Shown: in pieces, positions 23,303 to 32,123 of the stretch
How positions within the stretch are numbered: the stretch's first letter is position 1
How the letters are laid out: every line of letters begins with the position of its first letter
Source: Bacillota bacterium
Lineage (GTDB): Bacteria > Bacillota > Clostridia > Christensenellales > Aristaeellaceae
NCBI GenBank assembly: GCA_023435435.1
Contig: JAEYRW010000014.1
Location: forward strand, 1-59,068
DNA: 59,068 bases
Direction: 5' to 3'
Position numbers and translations under genes: made by a program
Notes under the pieces: generated by a model
Database searches by the model: none
What the model was told of the DNA's origin: nothing
Seen by the model: only the letters and a program-made list of their open reading frames with translations

Positions 23303-24916
23303 TTAAACCAATGTGACCTCCGCGGACGCAACCCCTGCCCGCACGGATTTTGCCGTCACGCGCAGCGTCTCACCAGACTGCGCGCGCACCGTCCAAAGGA
23401 CGCGCGCCCGGGCATACCCGTCCAGATTTTTCAGGACCACCGTTTGCTCCGTCAGGCAGTCCCCGCCCGTGAGGGAACAGCTTAAATCGGCGCCGATGTC
23501 CCTTTCGACGGCTTTTTGGGTGGATGCGGTGGACAGAAAGCCCGCGTTGGCGACCACCGCCTCGACTTCATAGGTATCGTCCCTGGGGGTTGCCGTCACG
23601 CGTTCGACGCAAAGCCGCGGCATGGCGGCGAGGGAGGCGCGTGCCACGGCGCAGCCCTTGCGAACGACACCCTCCAGGAGGGAAGGCGGCGGATTCTGTT
23701 TGGTGTATTTTTCGCGCCAGCCGCCGATTTCCACCCTGCCCAGCTGGGGATGGTCAAACGCCGTCCACGGCGCAAAGCCGCGCCCGCCGTTCCATGCCTC
23801 GTCCCACCTGAGGGCCATGGTTTCCTCGCGCTCGAACTGCTCCTTCGATTCCTGAAAGAACATGCTCCAGCTGTCGGGCCGCCGGAGGTCCGCCTGCTTG
23901 TGGAAGTCCCAAAGCTCTGTTACCCAAGCCATGACGCCCAGCTCGAAATAAAGCCAGGTGGTGTAGCTTCCGCGGGCGATGTCCTTGGCCCCGGGCGGGA
24001 AGATGCCTTCGCTTTTGTAACCCGTGACCTCCGAAAGGCCGCGTCCCAGCGCCGTCATGGCCTCCGCGTCCCGGGGAGGAAGATCGAGATGCGGGCAGAA
24101 GGCGGCGGGGGAGATGTGCAGTCCGCCGAAGGTATGGAAGTTCTGTACAAGGCAGATGTTCGGGTGCGCCAGAATGAAGTCGTGAAGCGCCCGGACCTCT
24201 CGGTCGTGGAGCGGTTCCGGTCCCGACACGGGCTTCTGGCCGTAGCTGGTCTTTTCCGACCACTCGAAGGGGAACTCCCGGTTGGGGTCAAGGGCCATGC
24301 GCTGCTGGGCGGTCTTGAGGGAGACCAGATCGGCCCCGCGCACGAGACCCTCCGGAACGACCCGATAGAACGCGCCCTCGGTGTCAAACGGCCCGCGCTT
24401 TTCCATGATCCGGGGATCGAGCCGCGAAACCTTCCAATCCCCGGCGGGGTCGGGGATGCGCATTTGCAAAATGTCGCCGTCGCCGTTCATGTCCGCGGGC
24501 ACGACGCCGTCCTCCTCGCCGTAGAATTCCTCCACCGCGCCGCGCACGATGTAGGGCGTTTTCAGGCAAAGCTCCGCGCCGTCCGCGTTGATGCGCGGAA
24601 TGGCGTAGACGGCGTATTCCCGCAGAAAGCGGGTTGCTTCGGCGTCCTTGCCGTAGCCCGCGAGCAGCGCTTCCGCGGCGTGGAGCACCGTCATGGACGA
24701 GGTCAGCTCCATGGCGTGGATGTTCCCGTCCATGAGAAAGCCCGCCTTGGCCTCCGGCGCGCCCGTTGCGGGATCGGTGAGGGTGAGCGCCCAGATGTCC
24801 CGGCCCTCATAGGTCTTTCCGATGCTCGAAAGCGTCGCGAGGCCGGGGGATTCCTCCGCGAGGGCGCGGCACAGATTCGTGACCTCGGCGTAATCAAAGT
24901 AGTGATCGTACTGCAT
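23303..24916 (-). CDS. Peptidase M14 (zinc carboxypeptidase), cytoplasmic
   Basis: A protein of 537 residues. The ATG at 24916 has GGAGG 4 bases before it. M14 features are the zinc ligands H67 and E70 in FLMDGNIHAMELTSS, the third ligand in VQNFHTFGGLHISP, and the catalytic Glu in AWVTELWDFH; IPRINADGAE is also typical. A C-terminal beta-rich domain of about 110 residues (from LCVERVTATP) follows. Most M14 enzymes with this layout are exported; here no signal peptide is visible, so the enzyme should work inside the cell, trimming C-terminal residues. It starts 10 bases after the stop of the S9 gene upstream, within the operon. Confidence 0.92.
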   Translation of the reverse strand: MQYDHYFDYAEVTNLCRALAEESPGLATLSSIGKTYEGRDIWALTLTDPATGAPEAKAGFLMDGNIHAMELTSSMTVLHAAEALLAGYGKDAEATRFLREYAVYAIPRINADGAELCLKTPYIVRGAVEEFYGEEDGVVPADMNGDGDILQMRIPDPAGDWKVSRLDPRIMEKRGPFDTEGAFYRVVPEGLVRGADLVSLKTAQQRMALDPNREFPFEWSEKTSYGQKPVSGPEPLHDREVRALHDFILAHPNICLVQNFHTFGGLHISPAAFCPHLDLPPRDAEAMTALGRGLSEVTGYKSEGIFPPGAKDIARGSYTTWLYFELGVMAWVTELWDFHKQADLRRPDSWSMFFQESKEQFEREETMALRWDEAWNGGRGFAPWTAFDHPQLGRVEIGGWREKYTKQNPPPSLLEGVVRKGCAVARASLAAMPRLCVERVTATPRDDTYEVEAVVANAGFLSTASTQKAVERDIGADLSCSLTGGDCLTEQTVVLKNLDGYARARVLWTVRAQSGETLRVTAKSVRAGVASAEVTLV

Positions 24917-24926
24917 GAACCCTCCG

Positions 24927-26801
24927 TCAGACGTACTTGTCCAGCCAGTCCAGGGTGGCGTTTTGAATGTACACATAGTCCCGCAAATCGTCCCGGTGGT
25001 ACGAATGGCAGCAGTTGGGCATCAGGATGAGCCGAACGGGAAGATCCGGATGCGTGTCGCGCACGGCGACGTAGAACTGGTGCGCGTTTTCAACGGGACA
25101 GACCTGATCCTTTTCGCCGTGGATGACGAGGGTGGGAATGTCCACGTCGCCCGCCGCATAGATGGGTGACTTTTTCACCGTGTCCACGAGAAAATCCTGA
25201 AAATCCCGGTATTCCTTGAAGACGGGCTGTCCGCCCTGCTGGGACTTGAAGTGGATAAACAGCCAGTTGGTGACGGCCTTCAAAACCACCGCGGCGCGGA
25301 AGCGCTTCGTCATCCCGGCCATGCGCGCCGCCATGTAGCCGCCGTAGCTCCCGCCCGCCACGGCCGCGTGGGCGGCGTCGAACCGCGCGTCGTCCTTGGT
25401 GGCCGCGTCCATGAGGGTGAGAAGGTCCGTCATCGCGCCATCGCCATAGGCCGCTTCGGCGTCTTCGTAGTCGGGCCCGTAGCCCGTGCTCCCGCGCGGG
25501 TTTCCCAGCACCACCGCGTAGCCTCGTCCCGCCGCGATCTGCTTTTCCAGCGAGAACGCGTCGGCGTAGAAGCCCGCAGGGCCGCCGTGGGGCCAGAGGA
25601 GCACCGGCGCGTCCGCACGCGCGGGCGGAAGCAGGAAGCCCTCCAGCGTCACCCTGCCGTCCAGGGACGGCGCTTCAAAGCGTTCCAGGGCCGAAAGCGC
25701 GACGGAGGCAAGCCACGCGTTGTGGCCGCAAAGGGGCGATCGCGCCTTGGTTGACGGATCGAGGGCGCAAACCTCGGCGGGATGCGTGGCGTCCGTGTAG
25801 AGGCAGGCGATTTTCCCGTCCGCCATGGGCGCGGCGGAGAGGTACGTGCCGCCGGGCGGGGAGGCGCTCTCCCACGCGAGGGCTTCGCCCGCGGCGTCCA
25901 CGCGGTAAACGCCGATCCGCGCGCGCCGACAGCCCGCCGCATAGAAGACATTCGGTTCGGCGGACGCGCAGAGCACGGGCGAGGGTTCCGGCGCGCAGTC
26001 CCAGTTGGAGGTGTCGCCCCAGAGGCCCGTGGGTGCTCCCTCGCCCGGTTCGGAGACAGCGCCCGTGCCGAGATCGATTTTGCGCAGCGTCAGATCAGAC
26101 CCGCGCTGACCCTTCATTTGCCCGCCCCCAAGAAAATACGCGCCGTCCGCCGAGACCGCGGGGGCGATGTTCGCCGGGCGGAAGTCCTCCGCAAGTCTGT
26201 TCTCCTCCATGGTGGCGAGGTTGAGCACGCGGTACGTGTCCCGGGCGTAGAGAAGACGGGCATCGTCGAGCCAGACGAGGTTTTTCCAGTCCTCATCGCC
26301 CTGGGCGATGAGCGTTGTCCCGACTTCGAGCCGGTACTCGTATTTTTTTGTGAAGCCGTGGTCGGCGTCGTTGCGGTAATGTAGTTCCTCCGCGACAAGT
26401 GGCATTTCCCAGTCGCAGCCCTCGGGCGGCAGGGCCTTGATCTCTCGGCGGACGCGCACCGCGACGCGGCCGTCGGGCGCGAAGGCGAAGCCCACGGCCT
26501 CCCAGCCTTCGGCTGCGTGGAGCACCGTGAGTGTCTTTGCCGCGCGGTCGTACGCGCGCACACATCCGTCCGACAGAAACGCCAGCGTCCCGCCGTCCGG
26601 CGAAAACGCGGGGGCCGAGTCATAGGAGCCGGCTTCGATGGCCGTCAGTACGCCGCTTTCGAAAAGTTCCACCCGGCTTTCGTAACGCGCGCCGCCCCAG
26701 CGGTAGACCGCCCAGGCCAGCGCGCCGTCCCGGGCTGCGCACAGCCCGGAGAGCCGTTCGAGCCGCGCGTAGTCGTCCGCCACCGGTAACCGCTTATCCA
26801 T
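24927..26801 (-). CDS. Peptidase S9 (prolyl oligopeptidase / acylaminoacyl-peptidase-like), paralogue 1
   Basis: A protein of 624 residues. GGAGG lies 8 bases before the ATG and the start overlaps the upstream stop by 8 bases. An N-terminal beta-propeller of about 370 residues is followed by an alpha/beta-hydrolase domain: LWPHGGPAGFYADAFS (oxyanion region), NPRGSTGYGPDYEDAE, nucleophile in AVAGGSYGGYMAARMAG, aspartate in IHGEKDQVCPVENA, histidine in LMPNCCHSYHR. S9C-type enzymes remove N-terminal residues or dipeptides from short peptides, with access restricted by the propeller. It is cytoplasmic (no signal peptide). Confidence 0.93.
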   Translation of the reverse strand: MDKRLPVADDYARLERLSGLCAARDGALAWAVYRWGGARYESRVELFESGVLTAIEAGSYDSAPAFSPDGGTLAFLSDGCVRAYDRAAKTLTVLHAAEGWEAVGFAFAPDGRVAVRVRREIKALPPEGCDWEMPLVAEELHYRNDADHGFTKKYEYRLEVGTTLIAQGDEDWKNLVWLDDARLLYARDTYRVLNLATMEENRLAEDFRPANIAPAVSADGAYFLGGGQMKGQRGSDLTLRKIDLGTGAVSEPGEGAPTGLWGDTSNWDCAPEPSPVLCASAEPNVFYAAGCRRARIGVYRVDAAGEALAWESASPPGGTYLSAAPMADGKIACLYTDATHPAEVCALDPSTKARSPLCGHNAWLASVALSALERFEAPSLDGRVTLEGFLLPPARADAPVLLWPHGGPAGFYADAFSLEKQIAAGRGYAVVLGNPRGSTGYGPDYEDAEAAYGDGAMTDLLTLMDAATKDDARFDAAHAAVAGGSYGGYMAARMAGMTKRFRAAVVLKAVTNWLFIHFKSQQGGQPVFKEYRDFQDFLVDTVKKSPIYAAGDVDIPTLVIHGEKDQVCPVENAHQFYVAVRDTHPDLPVRLILMPNCCHSYHRDDLRDYVYIQNATLDWLDKYV

Positions 26802-28806
26802 TTTCGCGCGCCTCCTTCGCAAGATGCGTAAGCATCCATTCCGACATTTCCCGCATGTGGGCGACCTGGTTGTGCATCAGGCCCTCCCGGGTGACGTTGT
26901 GGTTTTCCCCTGGAAAGAGCACCAGCCGCGCGGGCAGTTCGGGCTTGAGGGCCCGGAGCATTGTGAATACCTGATCTCCCTGCTCCACGCCGCAGCGGTA
27001 GTCGACCTCGCCGTGCAGCATAAGCGTGGCGGCTGAAATCTTTCCGATGTCACGCAGCACGCTGTCCCGGGCGCGGCCCAGCATGTATTCTTTGAAGTCC
27101 GTCTGGCCGCTTCCGGTGATGAAGCCCATGTCGCCCGTGCCGTAGGAGGTCGCCGGATCGACGAACGTGCGTTGGGCGGCGGCGGCGCGGAAGCGGTCTG
27201 TGACAATGGTAAGCTTGTTGGTCATGAAGCCGCCGTAGCTCCCGCCCGTGACGCCGAGGCGATTTTTGTCGATCCGGGGGAAGCGGGCAAGGACGGCGTC
27301 CAGATACGCCATGAAGTCGTCCACCGCAGCCTGGCCGAACGCGAAGCCGGATTTCATGTGCTTGACGCCGTAACCGAAGCTGCCGCGCGGGTCGCAGTAA
27401 ACCACTGCGAGTCCCTTGGCGGCCATTACCTGCGCGTCGTAGAGGAAGCCCTCCCGCGCAAAGAACGACTCCGGCCCGCCGTGAACATAGAGGACGCAGG
27501 CGCAATCCTCCGTGCCCTCGGGCATGACCACCCAGCCGTTTACCGCATCGTCCTCACCCGCGGGAATCGTCAGCTGAGTGGGCCTGATGAAGGAATGGTC
27601 CTGAACCCACGCGTTCTCGTCCGTGAGCCGCGTTTCCGCCCCGGTTTCGAGGTCCGCCAGAAAGAGCTCGCGGGGACGATCGTAATTGCTTTTGAGCACC
27701 AGCATCCGCCTGCCCACCGGCGCGCAGAAGCCCGTGACGCAGCCGGTGCCCCCGTAGATTTTCTCGGCGCGGCCGTCGGCGAGGCGATAGACGTTGGTGT
27801 CCCCGTCACACGCAGCGAGGAAATAGAGGCCGCCGTCCCGGGATTTCCGGAAGCGCGGGCCGGGTTCGCCCATGTGGTTGTCGCCGGAGATGAGCGCGCC
27901 GACGCCCTGGCATTCCGCGTCCTCGGGAAAGAGGCTTTCCTCCGGCGGATCGCTTTCCGCCGCGACGAAGGGCTCCGACTGCCACGAATTCTCGTACTTT
28001 TTGTAGCCGATGAACAGCGCCTTTCCGTCGCCTCCGTCGAGCATCGGCACCTCCATCATGACGGGTGCGGCGTGGCTGAGCCGGACGGTTTGCCCGGTGG
28101 CCACCTCGAGCCGGTCAATTTCGGCGGTCATTTCTTCCGCGTGGGCATGGGGACGGGTGTAGTAGAAAATAAACTTCCCATCGTCCGACCAGGAGGGGGT
28201 GTAGCAGGGATGGTCGGGGGATGTGACGACGCGGCGGCTTAAATCGGATACGTCCAAAATACCGATTGCGGCGCGGCTTTGTTCGATGAAGCCGAAGGAG
28301 TCGTCGAATTTGTAGATGAGGTTTTCAGCCACCCGCGGCGCGTTCCTTTTCTCGTCGAGGTACGTCGCGTACTCCGTTTCGGTCATTTCGGCGAACATGT
28401 CCTCCCCGGGCTTTTCCGGGAAAAACGTCGTCACAAACGCGATGGATTTCCCGTCCGGGCACCACGCGAAGTCCGGGATGCCGTAGCGCGTGCGGAGCGC
28501 GCATTGCTCGGTGCCCGTCGAGCGGTCCTTCAACCACAGCCGGTTGAACCCCGTGTCGTCCGACAGGAACGCGAGAAACCGCCCGTCCGGAGAATAGGCG
28601 GGCTTAAACTGTCTTTTCGTTTCCCGGGAAACGGGGACGGGGACGGGCGCGTCGACGGCGAGCTCCATCACCGTGGGAATGTTTTTCCCCGTTCTGTAAT
28701 CGGAAGCCGCGCGCACGTACGCCGCGCGCCCACCGTCCGGGGACATCTGCGCGTCGGACACCCACACCACGTCCCGCAGATTCTCATAATCCAGTTTGCG
28801 CTTCAT
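26794..28806 (-). CDS. Peptidase S9 (acylaminoacyl-peptidase-like), paralogue 2
   Basis: A protein of 670 residues with the same layout as its neighbour. The propeller includes TolB/WD-like strands such as PAYSPDGRFLAFLSDD and FAWCPDGKSIAFVT. The hydrolase domain has YVHGGPESFFAREG, CDPRGSFGYG, LGVTGGSYGGFMTNKLT (nucleophile), MLHGEVDYRCGVEQG (Asp) and LFPGENHNVTREG (His). Its start forms ATGA with the upstream S10 stop (28806-28803). The propeller is well diverged from paralogue 1, which suggests a different peptide range. Confidence 0.93.
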   Translation of the reverse strand: MKRKLDYENLRDVVWVSDAQMSPDGGRAAYVRAASDYRTGKNIPTVMELAVDAPVPVPVSRETKRQFKPAYSPDGRFLAFLSDDTGFNRLWLKDRSTGTEQCALRTRYGIPDFAWCPDGKSIAFVTTFFPEKPGEDMFAEMTETEYATYLDEKRNAPRVAENLIYKFDDSFGFIEQSRAAIGILDVSDLSRRVVTSPDHPCYTPSWSDDGKFIFYYTRPHAHAEEMTAEIDRLEVATGQTVRLSHAAPVMMEVPMLDGGDGKALFIGYKKYENSWQSEPFVAAESDPPEESLFPEDAECQGVGALISGDNHMGEPGPRFRKSRDGGLYFLAACDGDTNVYRLADGRAEKIYGGTGCVTGFCAPVGRRMLVLKSNYDRPRELFLADLETGAETRLTDENAWVQDHSFIRPTQLTIPAGEDDAVNGWVVMPEGTEDCACVLYVHGGPESFFAREGFLYDAQVMAAKGLAVVYCDPRGSFGYGVKHMKSGFAFGQAAVDDFMAYLDAVLARFPRIDKNRLGVTGGSYGGFMTNKLTIVTDRFRAAAAQRTFVDPATSYGTGDMGFITGSGQTDFKEYMLGRARDSVLRDIGKISAATLMLHGEVDYRCGVEQGDQVFTMLRALKPELPARLVLFPGENHNVTREGLMHNQVAHMREMSEWMLTHLAKEARENG

Positions 28807-30122
28807 CTTTTTTCTCCGATCAGTTTGGCGATGTCCCGCTTGAGCGCCGCCGCGCTTTCCTCGCCGATGTAGGGCATGTGTCCCGATTCGTACTCACGCA
28901 CGGATACCCGCTCCGGAAAGCCCAGGCTGTGCGCCGTGTACCGCGCCGTGCCCACATCGGTGACGAGGTCGTAGACGCCCGTCCCGATCAGGACCTTCAT
29001 CTCCGCGTTGCGACGGAGTGCCAGGCGCATGGCTTGCGCGGGCTTAAGCCCGGACTGGGATTCGAAGTTCCAGCGGCCGTTAACCGTAAAGTCGATGGCG
29101 CGGTAGTCCCGGTCGGTTTTGATCCCGAGCCTTTCCTTCATGCGCGCTTCCCACGCGCCGACGTATGCGGCCGCGTACTTGCCCATGGCGGGGTCATCCG
29201 CCACCGGGTCGCCCCCATCCGCGTGGGGCATTGTGTAGCGCGCGTCGTAAGCGCCCATGTCGAGCCCCCGGTCCGCCAGAAGGGTTTTCGTGAAATTCTC
29301 AGCCGCCGCGCCGGACACGCCCGCGTACCGCCTGAACTCGTTCTCCAGCGCGTCCGCGCTTCCGTAAAGAAGCGCCTTCAGGTAGTCGCCGCTGAATTTG
29401 TAGGCCCGCTCCTTCCAGTCATTGAGAGAGAGCTTTCTTTCCGGGTTGTGGTAGCGGTTCGCGCACGCGTAGGCGGGGAGACGCAAAACCGAGGCGGGGA
29501 AGGGCAGCTTTTCCAAGAACGCCAGCCCGAGAAGGATTACGCCGCTGACCGGAAAGGCGTCCAGCATGTGTCCCGCCGTCATGGGCCCGCCCATGAGTTC
29601 CCGCGCCACATAGGGCATGCGGTACGTGCCGTAGCTTTCGCCCATGAGCCAACGGGGAGAATTGACCCGGTTGTGGCGGATCAGCCAGTCCCGGATGAAC
29701 AGCGCGACGGCCCGGGCGTCGCCGTCGCAGGAGAAGTAAACGTCCCCCTTCGATTGGTCGTACAGCCGCGCGTAGCCCGTTCCCGGCGGGTCGATGAGCA
29801 CCACGTCGCAAACGTCCAGGAAACAGTGCGGGTTTTCCTCGATCTCATAGGGCGGCAGAAGGGAGGGGTTCACGGGGGCCGTAAGGCGCGCGCGCCACGG
29901 GCCCAGGAAGCCCAGGTGCTGCCACAGGCTTGAGGAGCCCGGCCCGCCGTTGAAGGCGAACAGCACGGGCCGGTCCGCACCGCCGTCTTTCAGGTAAGAA
30001 AAACCGACGACGCTGGCCTCGGGCTGTTCCTCGCCCAGAAAGACCTCTTCGCAGAGCGCGCGGAAATCCGGTGTCGTGATTTCCGCATGGAGCGCATCCG
30101 CCCGTCCCGTCAATACCCGCAT
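28803..30122 (-). CDS. Peptidase S10 (serine carboxypeptidase-like), paralogue 3
   Basis: A protein of 439 residues, with GGGAGG before the ATG. Triad candidates are S163 in WLMGESYGTYRMP, D385 in TGVYDLVTDVGTAR and H415 in YESGHMPYIG; the oxyanion region is FAFNGGPGSSSLWQHLGFLGPW. It is the first of the six peptidases after the transporter ATPases, 13 bases downstream of the OppF-like stop, which ties peptide uptake to hydrolysis. No signal peptide. Confidence 0.93.
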   Translation of the reverse strand: MRVLTGRADALHAEITTPDFRALCEEVFLGEEQPEASVVGFSYLKDGGADRPVLFAFNGGPGSSSLWQHLGFLGPWRARLTAPVNPSLLPPYEIEENPHCFLDVCDVVLIDPPGTGYARLYDQSKGDVYFSCDGDARAVALFIRDWLIRHNRVNSPRWLMGESYGTYRMPYVARELMGGPMTAGHMLDAFPVSGVILLGLAFLEKLPFPASVLRLPAYACANRYHNPERKLSLNDWKERAYKFSGDYLKALLYGSADALENEFRRYAGVSGAAAENFTKTLLADRGLDMGAYDARYTMPHADGGDPVADDPAMGKYAAAYVGAWEARMKERLGIKTDRDYRAIDFTVNGRWNFESQSGLKPAQAMRLALRRNAEMKVLIGTGVYDLVTDVGTARYTAHSLGFPERVSVREYESGHMPYIGEESAAALKRDIAKLIGEKR

Positions 30123-30135
30123 CTGTCTTCCTCCC

Positions 30136-31098
30136 TTACAGAATTTCCGCTTTGTGGCAGGCCACCGAATGGCCCGGTTCCATAACCCGCAGCGCCGGGG
30201 AAACCGCCCGGCAGTGGTTGTCCGCGTAGGGACACCGGCCCGCGAAGTTGCAGCCCTCCGGCAGATTCACCGGGCTGGGCACGTCGCCCGCGAGGGTGAT
30301 CCGCGTCCGCGCGCGCTCCACCGCCGGGTCGGCGATGGGAATGGCGGACAGGAGCGCGCGGGTGTACGGGTGTCTGTTCTTGAGGTAGATGTCCTCACTG
30401 TCCGCGATCTCCACGATGGAGCCCAGGTACATCACCGCAATGCGGTTTGAAATCTGGCGCACCATGGAAAGATCGTGGGTGATGAACAGGTACGACAGCG
30501 CCATTTCGCGCTGAAGTTTTTTGAGAAGGTTCACGACCTGCGCCTGAATGGACACGTCCAGTGCCGAAATGGGCTCGTCGCACACGATGAGTTTGGGCCT
30601 CACCGACAGCGCCCGGGCGATGCCGATCCGCTGCCGCTGGCCACCCGAGAATTCGTGGGGGAAGCGGTCGACGTGGCTCTCGTTGAGCCCCACCTGGTTG
30701 AGAAGCCGCATGACTTCCGCAACCCGGGCGCGCCGGTCGGCGTTCATGCGGTGGATGTCCATGCCCTCCGCCACGGTGTCGCCCACCACGGACAGGGGGT
30801 CGAGGCAGGCATAGGGATCCTGAAAGATCATCTGCACGTGGCGGGTGTAATCCGGGCGCTGGGGGCGGCCGTAGCGCCAGACGTCCGCGCCCTCGAAGAG
30901 CACCTGTCCCGCGTCGGGCTTGTAGAGCCGGAGAATGGTCTTTCCCAATGTGGATTTTCCGCAGCCGGATTCACCCACCAGCCCCAGCGTCTCGCCGGGA
31001 AAAATCTCGAGACTCACGCCGTTGACCGCCTTGAGGGTCCCGCGCGGCACCTTGAAGTGCGTGGAGACATTTTTGAGCGCGAGAAGGGGATTATTCAT
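30136..31098 (-). CDS. Oligopeptide ABC transporter ATP-binding protein (OppF/DppF type)
   Basis: A protein of 320 residues. It has Walker A GLVGESGCGKSTLGKT, Q-loop MIFQDPYACLDPL, signature FSGGQRQRIGIARALS, Walker B LIVCDEPISALDVSIQ and H-loop FITHDLS. The C-terminal peptide-transport extension includes HPYTRALLSAIPIADP and a four-Cys-type segment GCNFAGRCPYADNHC, typical of the Opp/Dpp class. ATG overlaps the stop of the OppD-like gene by 8 bases. It works as a heterodimer with the neighbour below the two permeases. Confidence 0.96.
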   Translation of the reverse strand: MNNPLLALKNVSTHFKVPRGTLKAVNGVSLEIFPGETLGLVGESGCGKSTLGKTILRLYKPDAGQVLFEGADVWRYGRPQRPDYTRHVQMIFQDPYACLDPLSVVGDTVAEGMDIHRMNADRRARVAEVMRLLNQVGLNESHVDRFPHEFSGGQRQRIGIARALSVRPKLIVCDEPISALDVSIQAQVVNLLKKLQREMALSYLFITHDLSMVRQISNRIAVMYLGSIVEIADSEDIYLKNRHPYTRALLSAIPIADPAVERARTRITLAGDVPSPVNLPEGCNFAGRCPYADNHCRAVSPALRVMEPGHSVACHKAEIL

Positions 31099-32116
31099 TC
31101 GCAAAAACCCTCCTTGCCGCGCCGTGCTTCGCGATCCGCGCCGGGTGACAGAGCCAGCAGGCCGCAAAGTGGCCGTTTTCGTCCAGATCGGTCTTTTCCG
31201 GTTCGCGTTCCCGGCAGATGTTCATGGCGTACCGGCAGCGCGGCGCGAAGGCGCAGCCGGCGGGCGGGGCGATGAGGTCCGGCGGCATGCCGGGGATGGA
31301 GTGAAGCTCCGTCGCCGTCTTCCGGTCGAGGCGCGGCACGCTGTCCAGAAGCCCCCAGGTATAGGGATGGCGCGGGTCGTGAAAGATGGTGTCCGCGTCC
31401 CCGTGTTCCACGATTTTGCCCGCGTACATGACATAGATGCGGTCGGCCATGTTGGCCACCACCCCCATGTCGTGGGTGATCAGAACGATGGAGGTGTCGA
31501 TCTTGTCCTTTAAGCTGTTCATGAGGTCGACGATCTGCGCCTGGATGGTCACGTCCAGCGCCGTCGTCGGCTCGTCGGCGAAGAGTACCATGGGACTGCA
31601 GATGAGCGCCATGGCGATCATGATGCGCTGGCGCATGCCGCCCGAAAGCTGGTGGGGATAGCGCTTGATGTTCTCCTCCGCGTTGGGCAGGGAGATAAGC
31701 TTCAGCATGTCGAGCGCCTTTTCCCGCGCCTCTGCCCTGCTCGCCTTATGGTGGCGCAGGTACGCCTCCATGATCTGGCTGCCCACGGTCATGGTGGGGT
31801 TTAAGTAGGTGAACGGGTCCTGAAAGATGATGGACATCTTGTTGCCCATGACGTCCCGAATCTCCCGGTCTGTGGCGGACAGGATGTCCTTCCCCTGCAA
31901 AAGCACCTGACCGGCTTTCACGCTCCCGCTCCTTTTGGGGTTGAGGCCCAGCGCGGTTTTGATGGTCACGGACTTTCCGCAGCCGGATTCGCCCACGATG
32001 CCGATGGTTTCCTTTTTGTTGAGGTGCCACGAAACGCCCCGCACCGCCTGGACGCTTCCCTGGTACATGTCAAACGTCACGACGAGGTTCTTGACCTCGA
32101 GAATCACTTCGCGCAT
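31091..32116 (-). CDS. Oligopeptide ABC transporter ATP-binding protein (OppD/DppD type)
   Basis: A protein of 341 residues: Walker A GIVGESGCGKSVTIKT, Q-loop IIFQDPFTYLNP, signature LSGGMRQRIMIAMALI, Walker B FADEPTTALDVTIQ, H-loop LITHDMG. The C-terminal HPYTWGLLDSVPRLD and GCAFAPRCRYAMNIC are family marks. GTGAGG precedes the start; 7 bases separate it from the DppC-like stop. Confidence 0.96.
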   Translation of the reverse strand: MREVILEVKNLVVTFDMYQGSVQAVRGVSWHLNKKETIGIVGESGCGKSVTIKTALGLNPKRSGSVKAGQVLLQGKDILSATDREIRDVMGNKMSIIFQDPFTYLNPTMTVGSQIMEAYLRHHKASRAEAREKALDMLKLISLPNAEENIKRYPHQLSGGMRQRIMIAMALICSPMVLFADEPTTALDVTIQAQIVDLMNSLKDKIDTSIVLITHDMGVVANMADRIYVMYAGKIVEHGDADTIFHDPRHPYTWGLLDSVPRLDRKTATELHSIPGMPPDLIAPPAGCAFAPRCRYAMNICREREPEKTDLDENGHFAACWLCHPARIAKHGAARRVFANE

Positions 32117-32123
32117 TTTTGCC

